Shown here piece by piece: positions 1-7,540 of a DNA stretch of 48,155 bases. This stretch comes from Rhodanobacter sp. (GTDB taxonomy: Bacteria > Pseudomonadota > Gammaproteobacteria > Xanthomonadales > Rhodanobacteraceae). The notes beneath the pieces are model-generated. The model did no database searches. It saw nothing but the letters and a program-made list of their open reading frames with translations, and was not told the origin of the DNA. The translations under genes and the position numbers were made by a program. Every line of letters begins with the position of its first letter. Position 1 is the stretch's first letter. The stretch lies in assembly GCA_004298015.1 (NCBI GenBank), contig SCSE01000089.1, positions 1 to 48,155 of the forward strand, given 5' to 3'.

Positions 1-321
1 CCTACCCATGACGAAACCGGCACATGGAAGATTCAACACGTACACATGCCCGTCGGCACTCTCTCTCGGTTAGTCGAGGAACGTAAAAAGCGGGCAAAGC
101 CAACATACAAGGGCGGGCACGGTCCGCCAGCCAGCCCTGCCCGGATCGTCATCAGGAAAATAGGTGGACGGTGTCCGCACTGCGCGGTGGAAGAAAGCGA
201 GCCTCCTGATTTATCGCAGCGCGCCGCCGGCACGGGCATCTGACGGCGATTGCCGTAGGCCGGCGAATTTTTCACAGCCTCTCAGTCGGTGGCGCGACTG
301 CCGCATGCCGTGCCGGTCGGG
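1..321. other. Intergenic stretch, no supported gene
   Basis: I see no convincing gene here. The short open frames on both strands have no recognisable domain or ribosome binding site. A TAAAAT hexamer just downstream (323-328) could be a -10 box for birA, but no good -35 box stands 16-18 bases before it. Confidence 0.4.
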
Positions 322-405
322 CTAAAATCCCCGGATGCCTAATCTGCGATGCCTGTCGAACCCGCCCGGTTGTCCCATCGTCCGCCGTTTCCGGCGGTTG
401 CCTTG

Positions 406-1395
406 ATGGAGCCGCAACAGCTGCTGGCCATGCTGGCTCCCGGTCAGTCGCTTTCGGGAACCGTCCTCGCCGCGAAGGCGGGAGTGAGCCGGGCGGCGGT
501 CTGGAAGCAGATCCAGATCTTGCGCGATCGCGGCGTGCCGATCGAGGCCAGTACGTCGATGGGCTATCAGTTGCCGTGGCCGTTGCAGATGCTGGACGGC
601 AAGGCCATTCGCGCCAGCATGCCGCCCTCGCTGGCCGCCGTTCTGGGGGCGCTCGAGGTGCATTGGGAGCTGGACTCCACCTCCAGCGAACTGCAGCGGC
701 GTGGCTCCCAAGCCGCCGATTTCAGCATCCTGCTGGCCGAGACGCAGACCGCTGGCCGCGGACGTCGGGGTCGCCCCTGGCTGTCGCCGCCGGGGCTCAA
801 CCTCTATCTGTCCTGCCTCAAGCGTTTCGAAAACGGGTTTGCCTCGCTGGCGGGATTGTCGCTGGCGATAGGTGTGATCGTGCTGCGCGCCATGGACAGT
901 CTGGGCATAGCCGGTGCCGGCCTGAAGTGGCCAAACGACTTGTTGGCGACGGGGGGCACGCGGCCGGTGGGCAAGCTCGGCGGTATCCTGGTGGAGTTGA
1001 ATGGTGAATATCAGGGGCCTTGCGCGGCGATCATCGGCATCGGTCTCAACCTGCGTTTGACCGAAGTCCTGCGCGAGCAGGCCGGGCAGCCAACCTGTGA
1101 TCTGGCGACCCTGGTCGGGGGTGATCCACCGGATCGCAATCAGGTGGCAGCGAGGCTGATTGGCGCGTTGGTCGAGGGACTGCAGCAGTTCGAAAGCGAA
1201 GGCTTCGAGGGATTCGCGGCGGACTTTGCCCGCCACGATCTGTTGCGTGGCGAGCGCATTCATCTGGCCGGAGCCAGCGGTGCCTTCGACGGTATCGGCG
1301 CCGGCGTGGACGCTCGCGGTGCCCTGCTGGTGCGCGCGAACGATGGCGAATTGCACCGGATCGACAGTGCGGATGTCACGGTGCGGCGAACATGA
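406..1395 (+). CDS. birA: Biotin-[acetyl-CoA-carboxylase] ligase BirA
   Basis: Attaches biotin to the carrier protein of acetyl-CoA carboxylase through biotinyl-AMP. The N-terminal 60 residues form a helix-turn-helix (LAAKAGVSRAAVWKQI, about residues 21-36), as in bifunctional BirA that also represses biotin genes. The nucleotide/biotin loop GRGRRGR is at residues 117-123 and KWPND lies near 170. A C-terminal SH3-like domain ends the protein. The frame is open from 349, but I start at the ATG at 406, where family similarity begins (329 residues, near the usual 320). Its stop overlaps the coaX start (ATGA), so the two are co-transcribed, an order common in Xanthomonadales. Confidence 0.92.
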   Translation: MEPQQLLAMLAPGQSLSGTVLAAKAGVSRAAVWKQIQILRDRGVPIEASTSMGYQLPWPLQMLDGKAIRASMPPSLAAVLGALEVHWELDSTSSELQRRGSQAADFSILLAETQTAGRGRRGRPWLSPPGLNLYLSCLKRFENGFASLAGLSLAIGVIVLRAMDSLGIAGAGLKWPNDLLATGGTRPVGKLGGILVELNGEYQGPCAAIIGIGLNLRLTEVLREQAGQPTCDLATLVGGDPPDRNQVAARLIGALVEGLQQFESEGFEGFAADFARHDLLRGERIHLAGASGAFDGIGAGVDARGALLVRANDGELHRIDSADVTVRRT

Positions 1396-2156
1396 GACTG
1401 TTGCTGGATCTGGGTAACACCCGCCTGAAATGGGCACTTATGCAGCCATCGGCAGCTGAATGGCTGGCCCGGGGCGCGCTGGACTGGCACGACGATATGC
1501 CGGGGCTGCTGCAGGAAGCATGGGCCGCGCTGCCGGTTCCGACGAGCATTGTCGCCGCATCGGTCGTCGGTGCCGAGCGCGAAGCCCAGGTGACGTCGCT
1601 CGTGGCGCAACGTTTTGGTTGTGAGCCGCGCTGGTTTCGGACTCCGGCCAGCGCCTGCGGGATCCACAATGCCTACGCCGATCCGCAACGACTCGGCGCG
1701 GATCGGTTTTTGGCGATGGTTGCTGCTTTTGCCGAGGGTCATGCGCCGTGCGTCCTTGCCAGCGTGGGGACGGCACTCACCCTTGATGCACTGGCTGCTG
1801 ATGGGCGCCATCTCGGCGGCCTAATCGCCCCGGGGCCGCGGTTGATGCAACAGTCCTTGCTCAATGGAACCGCTCGAGTCCGTCCCGACGGGGTCGGGGT
1901 GATCCTGGAGCTGGCGGACAACACCACCGATGCTGTCAGCTCAGGTTGCTGGCAGGCCACAGTGGCGTTGACGGAACGGTTCAGCGTGCGGATGGGTCCG
2001 CGTCTGGGAGGTTCGCCGCGGTTGATCCTGGACGGCGGCGATGCCCCGACGTTGGCGCCGTTGCTGTCGATACCCTCGCACTCGGGTCGTGATGGTGTGA
2101 TGCGTGGACTGGCGGTGTGGGCACATCCACCGTCCGTGGTGACCCGCTCTGGTTAG
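1392..2156 (+). CDS. coaX: Type III pantothenate kinase CoaX
   Basis: Phosphorylates pantothenate in the first committed step of coenzyme A synthesis. The N-terminal phosphate-binding motif DLGNTRLKW (residues 6-14) is typical of the ASKHA-fold CoaX family. RLGADRFLAM and ASVGTALTLD, mid-protein, match the conserved substrate and catalytic motifs. LILDGGDA near the C-terminus is the second ATP-binding motif. The length, 254 residues, is normal. The ATG overlaps the birA stop by four bases, implying translational coupling. Confidence 0.93.
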   Translation: MRLLLDLGNTRLKWALMQPSAAEWLARGALDWHDDMPGLLQEAWAALPVPTSIVAASVVGAEREAQVTSLVAQRFGCEPRWFRTPASACGIHNAYADPQRLGADRFLAMVAAFAEGHAPCVLASVGTALTLDALAADGRHLGGLIAPGPRLMQQSLLNGTARVRPDGVGVILELADNTTDAVSSGCWQATVALTERFSVRMGPRLGGSPRLILDGGDAPTLAPLLSIPSHSGRDGVMRGLAVWAHPPSVVTRSG

Positions 2157-2224
2157 TTGCGGGTAGTGTCAGTGGGTGGCAACACCGCACTAGAATGGGG
2201 CACTCGGCCAGCGATGGAGGATGG

Positions 2225-2887
2225 ATGTTTCTGCGTTTGCTGTTTGTCCTGTTGATCGCGCTCAACCTGGTGGTCGGGGTCTGGCTGTGGCTGGGTCAAC
2301 CCTACGCGCATGGCGTCAAGGCCACCGACCCGGGTGTTGCGGAACTGCGCCTGCTTTCCGAGTTGCCGGGCGCGGCGACCTCGGTATCGACCGCGGCTCA
2401 GGCCCAGCTCTCGGGGCGAAACAATGCCGCCGGTGAGCGTTGCCTCACCCTGGGTCCCTTCGCCACCCCGCAGGACTTGCGCCTTGCCCGTCAGGCATTG
2501 CTGCACCAGACCCTGCGCATGCGCTCACGTCAGGAACAGACCCGCCAGACGACGAGCTGGTGGGTCTACCTGCCCGCCGCCGCCAGCCGCGCCAAGGCCT
2601 TGGCGCAGGCGCGTGAACTGGACCGGAAGCAGATCAGCGACTATTTCGTGGTCAGCACGGGCGATCAGTCAAACACTATCTCGCTGGGTCTGTTCAAGGA
2701 CCCTGCGAATGCCCGCAAGCGTCGCGATGAACTCGTCACCGCCGGCTTTCCCGCCCAGATAAGCGAGCGCACCGAAGATGTGCCGGAGTACTGGCTCGAC
2801 CTGGTGGAGGCCGGTACGGATCGCCTTGGCTGGCGTCAGCGTATCCACGATGCCGGTGTTGGTGCACATGACAGCCATTGCTTTTGA
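2225..2887 (+). CDS. Membrane-anchored SPOR-domain protein
   Basis: Begins with one membrane segment (LLFVLLIALNLVVGVWLWL), followed by a periplasmic linker and a C-terminal SPOR-like region (ISLGLFKDPANARKRRDELV) of the kind that binds denuded septal peptidoglycan. I chose the ATG at 2225 because GGAGG lies at 2216-2220 and the membrane anchor starts at once; the frame itself is open from 2117. It follows coaX by about 70 bases, as in many Xanthomonadales. The exact role is unknown; a cell-division or envelope function is inferred from the domain only. Confidence 0.8.
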   Translation: MFLRLLFVLLIALNLVVGVWLWLGQPYAHGVKATDPGVAELRLLSELPGAATSVSTAAQAQLSGRNNAAGERCLTLGPFATPQDLRLARQALLHQTLRMRSRQEQTRQTTSWWVYLPAAASRAKALAQARELDRKQISDYFVVSTGDQSNTISLGLFKDPANARKRRDELVTAGFPAQISERTEDVPEYWLDLVEAGTDRLGWRQRIHDAGVGAHDSHCF

Positions 2888-2942
2888 GCGGCACGTCGAT
2901 CTGGAGAAGGTGGCTGCGAGCCTGTTAGAATCCCGCTTCTTG

Positions 2943-3018
2943 GCCGGCATAGCTCAGTTGGTAGAGCAACTGATTTGTAATCAGTAGGTCCCCAGTTCGA
3001 ATCCGGGTGCCGGCACCA
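2943..3018 (+). tRNA. tRNA-Thr (anticodon TGT)
   Basis: A full 76-base cloverleaf. The acceptor stem pairs GCCGGCA (2943-2949) with TGCCGGC (3008-3014), the D arm is AGCTCAGTTGGTAGAGC, the anticodon arm CTGATTTGTAATCAG carries TGT, and the T arm contains GTTCGAATC. The 3' CCA is encoded (3016-3018). A TAGAAT -10-like hexamer at 2926-2931 may belong to its promoter; I see no clear -35 box. Confidence 0.97.
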
Positions 3019-3035
3019 GGAAAAGCAAGCGCTCA

Positions 3036-3060
3036 GGCCGCCTTTCGAGGCGGCCTTTGT
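3036..3060 (+). terminator. Rho-independent terminator after tRNA-Thr
   Basis: A perfect 7-bp stem, GGCCGCC (3036-3042) with GGCGGCC (3049-3055), loop TTTCGA, followed by TTTGTGGTTTT. It sits 18 bases after the tRNA. Confidence 0.85.
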
Positions 3061-3147
3061 GGTTTTGGAATCAGCGCAAACACGCTTGGAGCCGTTCGGG
3101 CAAAGTCCCATCGCGTTGCGAAAGATGCCTTTGAAGGCCGATGTTAT

Positions 3148-3588
3148 TTACGGGTAAGTTCTTGCTTCCGGCTGCAAACCGAAGTCCTCAGGGTGCAGCA
3201 ACAAATCATTCAGCGTGTAACGGTCGAGGGTTGCCACAAAAGCTTCGAGCGCCTCGTTCAATACTCCGCGCAGTCGACACGAGGGGGTGATCTGACAACG
3301 GTTATCGGCGGTGAAGCACTCCGCCAAGGCGAAATCTGGTTCGGTCAGGCGCATGATGGTGCCGAGACGGATTTTGTCCGGACTCACCGCCAGCGTGAAT
3401 CCCCCCGCACGGCCACGGACGGCTTTCAGATACCCCGCGCGGGTCAGTACATTGACCACCTTCATAAGATGATTGCGCGAGATCTTGTACACAACGGCGG
3501 TCTCCTCGATGGTGATCAGGCGCTCGCGCTGCGCCGCAGCGTACATCAGCACTCGCAGGGAATAGTCCGAAAATTGGGTCAATCGCAT
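3148..3588 (-). CDS. nsrR: Nitric oxide-sensing Rrf2-family repressor NsrR
   Basis: NsrR is a dimeric repressor with an NO-labile iron-sulfur cluster; nitrosylation releases DNA and induces NO-detoxification genes. The N-terminus MRLTQFSDYSLRVLMYAA is characteristic of the family and includes Asp8, the non-cysteine cluster ligand described for NsrR. The winged helix-turn-helix follows (ISRNHLMKVVNVLTRAGYL, about residues 36-54). The three cluster cysteines are Cys91, Cys98 and Cys104 (CFTADNRCQITPSC), spacing that fits NsrR better than IscR. The length, 146 residues, is normal. It is transcribed alone, away from the hemerythrin gene; a matching operator lies at 4549-4571. Confidence 0.93.
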   Translation of the reverse strand: MRLTQFSDYSLRVLMYAAAQRERLITIEETAVVYKISRNHLMKVVNVLTRAGYLKAVRGRAGGFTLAVSPDKIRLGTIMRLTEPDFALAECFTADNRCQITPSCRLRGVLNEALEAFVATLDRYTLNDLLLHPEDFGLQPEARTYP

Positions 3589-3621
3589 GGTGTTCCGAGG
3601 ACGGTGGGGTCGCTGCAGGCT

Positions 3622-3784
3622 AGGAGCTTGGGCCGTAGAACCTTTGGAGAGCGAGATTGCGCTATCGCCATAGGATGGGTGTATCGGAAGGAGCGCATAG
3701 TGGTTCTATGCAAGCCTGACGAGAGACTCTGCCTATGGATGAGAGCACAATCGCAGCCCGAAGGTTTCTACGGGCCACGCTCCT
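3622..3784. repeat. 163-bp dispersed element with terminal inverted repeats, copy 1
   Basis: Runs from AGGAGCTTGGGCCGTAGAACC (ends near 3642) to GGTTTCTACGGGCCACGCTCCT (ending 3784); the two ends are imperfect inverted repeats of about 20 bases. A clearly related element of the same length lies at 34524-34686, sharing blocks such as GAGCTTGGGCCGTAGAA, TTGGAGAGCG and GCTATCGCCA in order. A smaller internal hairpin, GCATAG/CTATGC, is present at about 3695-3711. It lies between nsrR and the hemerythrin gene. No protein is evident, so it may be a REP/MITE-like non-autonomous element. Confidence 0.7.
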
Positions 3785-3989
3785 AGGGCGCAGCAAAGCA
3801 AGAGTAATGATGTGTGCACTATACTTCTTTGCATGCACTGCTTCAGCCCTCATGGCACATCGGTGGACAGTATCGTCGGTGTATTGCCCATACCGTCGGT
3901 TACTGCAATTTCCCGGACATGGCGGGAACGAAGACATCGACGAGCTGAACAATCCTGCGGACCCCGCCGGCACTCCCTTGACTAATCCG

Positions 3990-4388
3990 ATGTTCCAGTC
4001 CATCGATCTCCCGACGCAGCATGCGCAGATGCTGAATCTGCTGCACGAGGAACGTTTGGCGCTGCTGGATGGCGAGGTGTCCCATGCACGGGCCTTGCTG
4101 GAGCAACTGCGCGAGCTGCAAGAAATGCATATCGAGGATGAGGAAAGCGGACTGATTCCCTATCTGCCGGAGTCGGCGCGCTGGCATGCCAGGGTATATC
4201 TCGCCGAGCATCGTAAATTGTCTGCGATGCTGGATGAGCTGCGTCTGGCCCTCAAGCCACTACCCGCGCGGGTGCCGGATGGTACGACCCGCCTGGCGTT
4301 GCTCGATATCCACGCGCCATTCCGTCACGTGCTCGAACACCACTTTGAGCGTGAGGAAAAGGGCCTTTTCCTCGAAGTGCAAAGGTAG
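3990..4388 (+). CDS. Hemerythrin HHE domain protein
   Basis: A small four-helix protein expected to hold a diiron site. The candidate ligands appear in the usual order: His19 (LLHEE), His47 and Glu51 (MHIEDEE), His74 (LAEHRKL), then His113/His117 and Glu121 (HVLEHHFEREE). Such proteins bind O2 or NO or serve in repair of iron centres (the YtfE/RIC group), and their genes are often in NsrR regulons, which suits its place beside nsrR. The frame is open from 3735, but the upstream part overlaps the 163-bp repeat and lacks family similarity, so I start at ATG 3990 (132 residues). No strong ribosome binding site precedes it, so the start is uncertain. Confidence 0.8.
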   Translation: MFQSIDLPTQHAQMLNLLHEERLALLDGEVSHARALLEQLRELQEMHIEDEESGLIPYLPESARWHARVYLAEHRKLSAMLDELRLALKPLPARVPDGTTRLALLDIHAPFRHVLEHHFEREEKGLFLEVQR

Positions 4389-4548
4389 CGCCACGGCTGG
4401 GATCCGGTTCATCCGGGACGCGACTGGCGTTTTGGCAATGCGTCAAAAGACAGCGCTTCGAACTATCCGGGGCGTCGCCATGGTGCTGGATCAACCCGCC
4501 GTCCCTGGCCTGGCTTCGGTCGCAGGTGGGATATCCACTTGATCGCAT

Positions 4549-4571
4549 AACATGTATTGACAATGCATCTT
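4549..4571 (+). promoter_or_regulatory. NsrR operator
   Basis: Imperfect palindrome with half-sites AACATGTATT (4549-4558) and AATGCATCTT (4562-4571), separated by GAC. On the minus strand the second half reads AAGATGCATT, the described NsrR half-site. It overlaps the -35 box of the promoter at 4557-4585, so a bound repressor would block RNA polymerase. nsrR itself is about 1 kb to the left. Confidence 0.82.
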
Positions 4572-4585
4572 ATGAAATTTACTCT
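4557..4585 (+). promoter_or_regulatory. Sigma-70 promoter of the NsrR-controlled operon
   Basis: Consensus -35 TTGACA (4557-4562), a 17-base spacer and -10 TACTCT (4580-4585). Transcription would start near 4592 and read into the DUF2249 gene. The overlap with the NsrR operator predicts strong repression lifted by NO. Confidence 0.75.
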
Positions 4586-4618
4586 TGCTTCAAGCAGCAG
4601 AGCTTCCATCCCGTAACG

Positions 4619-4702
4619 ATGGATGCCGTCAAGAGAAAGACCATCGCCAAGCTGCCTGGTCGCCTGTCGACCGCGGCGATCGCTTCCACCCTATCCGGAT
4701 GA
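4619..4702 (+). CDS. Short leader ORF, 27 residues
   Basis: ATG at 4619 opens a 27-codon basic frame (starting MDAVKRKTIAKLPG) that ends with TGA at 4700-4702, sharing four bases with the ATG at 4699 of the DUF2249 frame (ATGA). This is the first ORF after the predicted NO-inducible start site. It may be a coupling leader peptide or a chance frame; it resembles no protein I know. Confidence 0.3.
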   Translation: MDAVKRKTIAKLPGRLSTAAIASTLSG

Positions 4703-4968
4703 ACGTCATGCCCCATTCCGCTGCATCTTCCACATCTCCCGAGGTCGACGTGCGGCCCCTCGTGCCGGCGCAACGCCATGCCAAGATCTTCCAACTGGTC
4801 GACGCCTTGCTGCCCGGCACCGCCTTCGTCCTGGTCAACGACCATGACCCCAAACCGCTGTACTACCAGCTCGAGGCGGAATATCCGCGGCAGTTCTCGT
4901 GGAACTATCTGGAGAGCGGTCCCGAGGTCTGGCGCGTCGAGATCCGCAAACTCGCGCAGGCCGCCTGA
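4699..4968 (+). CDS. DUF2249 domain protein
   Basis: A small soluble protein made almost entirely of one DUF2249 domain (EVDVRPLVPAQRHAKIFQLV through GPEVWRVEIRK). The domain has a TusA-like fold and is repeatedly found near hemerythrin, NO and denitrification genes; its biochemical role is not established. Possible starts are ATG 4699, which overlaps the leader stop, and ATG 4708; neither has a strong ribosome binding site. First main gene after the NsrR-type operator and promoter. Confidence 0.8.
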   Translation: MNVMPHSAASSTSPEVDVRPLVPAQRHAKIFQLVDALLPGTAFVLVNDHDPKPLYYQLEAEYPRQFSWNYLESGPEVWRVEIRKLAQAA

Positions 4969-5002
4969 AGTCCAACTGTAAGGAAAAAATGGTGTCGGGC
5001 CG

Positions 5003-6394
5003 TTGGGGCCCGGCGCAAGCACCCCGGGAAGTCGTTTCGTGGCCGGTGTCCCACTCTCTCGCTGGACAATGTCCTATTTCGCTGCCGCTCTTGTCGCGTT
5101 GCTGGCCGCTGAGAGCCTGATGGCTGCAGGATGGGGTTTCCCGAACGCGCCCATCGGTGCGCCAGCGACCTTGCTGCTTGTCCATCTGGTAGTGCTGGGT
5201 TGGCTGAGTCTGTTGTTGTGTGGCGCGCTGTTCCAGTTCGTGCCGGTCCTCGTCGCCAAGCCGCTCTACAGCGCGAGACTGCCCTTGCCGGCGCTGATCC
5301 TGCTTCTGGGCGGAATCATTGCACTGCTATCAGGTTTCCTCGGTTTGAATGGAGCACTCACAGCGAAGTTGCCGTTTTTCCCGCTTGCGAGCGTCTTGCT
5401 GGCGGCCGGCTTCGGCCTTGTGCTGTGGAACCTCGGCTGCACACTGTGGCGTGCGCGACCCTTGGGATTGCCGGCGCGGTTTGTCGTCGTGGGCCTGCTT
5501 GGTCTGGCGGCTACCGTGGCCATCGGCATCACCTTCGCCCTGGTACTGGCGGGCGACACCACGACCCCCACGGCGCTTCGCCTCTTTGCTGACGGTCTGC
5601 CGATCCACATCATCGCCGGACTGGGCGGTTGGCTCAGTTTGACCGCCATGGGTGTCAGCTACCGCTTGCTGGCGATGTTCATGCTGGCGCCGGAGCCGGA
5701 TCGTCGGAGTACCCGCGCGGTACTGCAGTTGGGTGCATGGGCACTGGGCGTGGCGGTCCTCGGCGGCACGACCGCCATCCTTGTACGTCGTGGCGCGGCT
5801 CTGGTTTTCAGCGCCGCCGGGGTACTCGGTTTACTGACCGTAGTCTTGTACGCGCGAGACATCGTGCATTTGTATCAGGCACGCAAACGGCGGGTACTCG
5901 AACTCAACAGTCGGATGGCGGCAGCCGCAGTGGGATCGTTGCTGGTCGCCGCGTTACTGATGGTGGTACTTGGCAGCATGGGTACGCTGGGACGAGACGC
6001 GGGTGCCGTGGTGTTCCTGGTTGTCTTTGGTTGGCTTTCGGGGCTGGGTCTGGCCAAGCTCTACAAGATCGTCCCGTTCCTTACCTGGCTTGAGTGCTAC
6101 GGCCCGGTGCTGGGCAAGGCTCCCACTCCCAGAGTGCAGGATCTGGTTGCCGAGCAACGCGCAGGCAAGTGGTTCGGGCTGTATTTCCTCGCCGTGTGGG
6201 CGGGGACAGTGGCGCTGTTTCTGGATAGCGCATGGGCATTCCGCGCCGCGGCAGCGCTGTTGCTGGTCGGCACTGCGGGCATCGTTCTGCAGCTGGTACG
6301 AGCGCGCCGCCTGGCCGATGTACCCGCATCGGCGCGTTTCCCGGGTGGGAGCGTGCGCCCGCCGCTGGTTCTTTCTTTGACGCGATCGCACTGA
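5003..6394 (+). CDS. Multi-spanning membrane protein of NO-associated operons
   Basis: Largely hydrophobic with about 11-12 membrane segments. Conserved-looking histidines occur in helices (LLLVHLVVLGWLSLLL; LPIHIIAGLGGWLSL), and a motif LAKLYKIVPFLTWLECYGP lies near residue 350. The pattern recalls NnrS or heme-copper oxidase subunit I relatives, but I cannot name the family with confidence. Heme or copper binding is inference. The start is doubtful: this frame begins at TTG 5003 or ATG 5069, yet the best signal, AAGGA followed by ATG at 4989, is in another frame, which suggests a frameshift near 5025-5040. It is followed after 17 bases by a second DUF2249 gene in the same operon. Confidence 0.7.
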   Translation: MGPGASTPGSRFVAGVPLSRWTMSYFAAALVALLAAESLMAAGWGFPNAPIGAPATLLLVHLVVLGWLSLLLCGALFQFVPVLVAKPLYSARLPLPALILLLGGIIALLSGFLGLNGALTAKLPFFPLASVLLAAGFGLVLWNLGCTLWRARPLGLPARFVVVGLLGLAATVAIGITFALVLAGDTTTPTALRLFADGLPIHIIAGLGGWLSLTAMGVSYRLLAMFMLAPEPDRRSTRAVLQLGAWALGVAVLGGTTAILVRRGAALVFSAAGVLGLLTVVLYARDIVHLYQARKRRVLELNSRMAAAAVGSLLVAALLMVVLGSMGTLGRDAGAVVFLVVFGWLSGLGLAKLYKIVPFLTWLECYGPVLGKAPTPRVQDLVAEQRAGKWFGLYFLAVWAGTVALFLDSAWAFRAAAALLLVGTAGIVLQLVRARRLADVPASARFPGGSVRPPLVLSLTRSH

Positions 6395-6411
6395 TCGACT
6401 GGAGACTGGTG

Positions 6412-6942
6412 ATGCCCACGTTTGTGGATCTCGATGTGCGTCCCATCCTGCGCGATGGTGGCGAGCCTTTCGAACAGATCATGGCCACGGTAGCGGGATT
6501 GCGGCCTGATCAAGGCTTGCGCTTGTTGGCAACCTTCAAGCCGACACCGCTGTTGCACATGCTGGGTTCCCGGGGTTACACGCATGACGTGCGGGAGCTC
6601 GGCCATGATGACTGGGAGGTTCTGTTTACCCCCGTCGAGCGGATGCCGGCTTCCACCGATGCGGTCGCGAACACGCCCGATGACGATGAGGTCTGGCCGC
6701 CACCCACGAAGTCCATCGACAACCGCGATCTCGATCCACCCGAGCCGATGGTGCGCACGCTGGCGGCGCTGGAATCCCTCAAGGCGGGCGAGGTGTTGTC
6801 GGCACTGCTTTGTCGCGAACCGATGTTCCTGCTCCCTGAACTTGCCAAGCGCGGTCATCGCTGGCGCGGTGGCTTTGACGCCGATGGCACAACCTACCGC
6901 CTTGCGGTGCGGATTGGCGTCGAGAGGGGGAGCAAGGCATGA
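6412..6942 (+). CDS. Tandem DUF2249 domain protein
   Basis: 176 residues with two DUF2249-like units. The first is VDLDVRPILRDGGEPFEQIM to WEVLFTPVE (residues 4-75); the second, after an acidic proline-rich linker, begins DLDPPEPMVRTLAALESLKA and ends TYRLAVRIG. The ATG at 6412 is preceded by GGAGA at 6400-6404. Its stop overlaps the next gene's start (6939), so it is translationally linked to the SufT-like gene. The role is unknown; the genomic setting suggests NO stress or metal-centre maintenance. Confidence 0.78.
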   Translation: MPTFVDLDVRPILRDGGEPFEQIMATVAGLRPDQGLRLLATFKPTPLLHMLGSRGYTHDVRELGHDDWEVLFTPVERMPASTDAVANTPDDDEVWPPPTKSIDNRDLDPPEPMVRTLAALESLKAGEVLSALLCREPMFLLPELAKRGHRWRGGFDADGTTYRLAVRIGVERGSKA

Positions 6943-7274
6943 ACAGCAGCGATCAAGGACCCCTGATCGAACGCGCCAGGGAGGCGCTTCGTACCGTGAT
7001 CGATCCCGAGCTTGGCTACAACATCGTCGACCTCGGACTCATCTACGAAGTCAGCATCGATGATACCGGCCTGGCATACGTGCTCATGACCACGACCACC
7101 CGTGGCTGCCCGGCGACGAGTTACCTGCAAGAGGGGGCTCGCGAGAGCATCGCGCAACTCCCCGGCATCGCGGGCGTCGATGTGGTCCTCACCCATGATC
7201 CGGAATGGTCTCCCCAAAAAATGACCGCCGAGGCCAGGCACTACCTCGGCATCGAGGAGGAGAACCTTCGATGA
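6939..7274 (+). CDS. DUF59/MIP18 (SufT-like) metal-sulfur cluster assembly factor
   Basis: A 111-residue MIP18-fold protein. The family motif VIDPELGYNIVDLGLIYEV is near the N-terminus, and TTTRGCPATSYLQEG carries the conserved reactive cysteine. Relatives (SufT, PaaD) help mature iron-sulfur proteins. Here it lies in an operon with a ferredoxin and lipoyl synthase, both iron-sulfur proteins, and behind an NO-responsive promoter. A role in rebuilding NO-damaged clusters is an inference. It overlaps both neighbours by four bases. Confidence 0.85.
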   Translation: MNSSDQGPLIERAREALRTVIDPELGYNIVDLGLIYEVSIDDTGLAYVLMTTTTRGCPATSYLQEGARESIAQLPGIAGVDVVLTHDPEWSPQKMTAEARHYLGIEEENLR

Positions 7275-7540
7275 CCGACCACACGTCAATGGAAGGCAAG
7301 GTGCGTGGTCACGCCTCGAAGCCGGCGCCTGAAAGCCTCATAGGCATCCTGCTGGCCAGTCTGGAGGCGCTCGCGGTAGCCGGCCAGGTCGACGCGGCCT
7401 GTCGCCTTGCCGGGCGTGCATGCGTCGCATTGCGGCACAGTGACCCGCAAGGCGAGCACCGGTTCAACGCGTTATTGCATCGAATGGCGCCGCGTGTGCC
7501 GCGATCAACGCAAATGAATAACGATCGGGAGAACCCATGA
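7271..7540 (+). CDS. Hypothetical 89-residue protein
   Basis: Starts at ATG 7271, overlapping the SufT-like stop (ATGA), and ends over the start of the cupin gene, so it is clearly part of the operon. It is a small helical protein with two cysteines (DAACRLAGRACVALR) and no membrane segment or recognised domain. The SLIGILLASLEALAVAGQVDAACRLAG stretch (about residues 28-54) is amphipathic and could pair with a partner. I do not recognise it. Confidence 0.65.
   Translation: MTDHTSMEGKVRGHASKPAPESLIGILLASLEALAVAGQVDAACRLAGRACVALRHSDPQGEHRFNALLHRMAPRVPRSTQMNNDRENP

Noticed and set aside
3122..3148. AAGATGCCTTTGAAGG stretch as a second NsrR operator
   Set aside because: It lies at the 3' end of nsrR with no promoter nearby and the second half-site is poor.
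3735..3989. N-terminal extension of the hemerythrin frame
   Set aside because: Overlaps the 163-bp repeat and lacks family similarity; treated as non-coding.
4539..4553. TTGATCGCATAACA as an FNR site next to the NsrR operator
   Set aside because: The right half does not match ATCAA; only the left half fits, which is common by chance.
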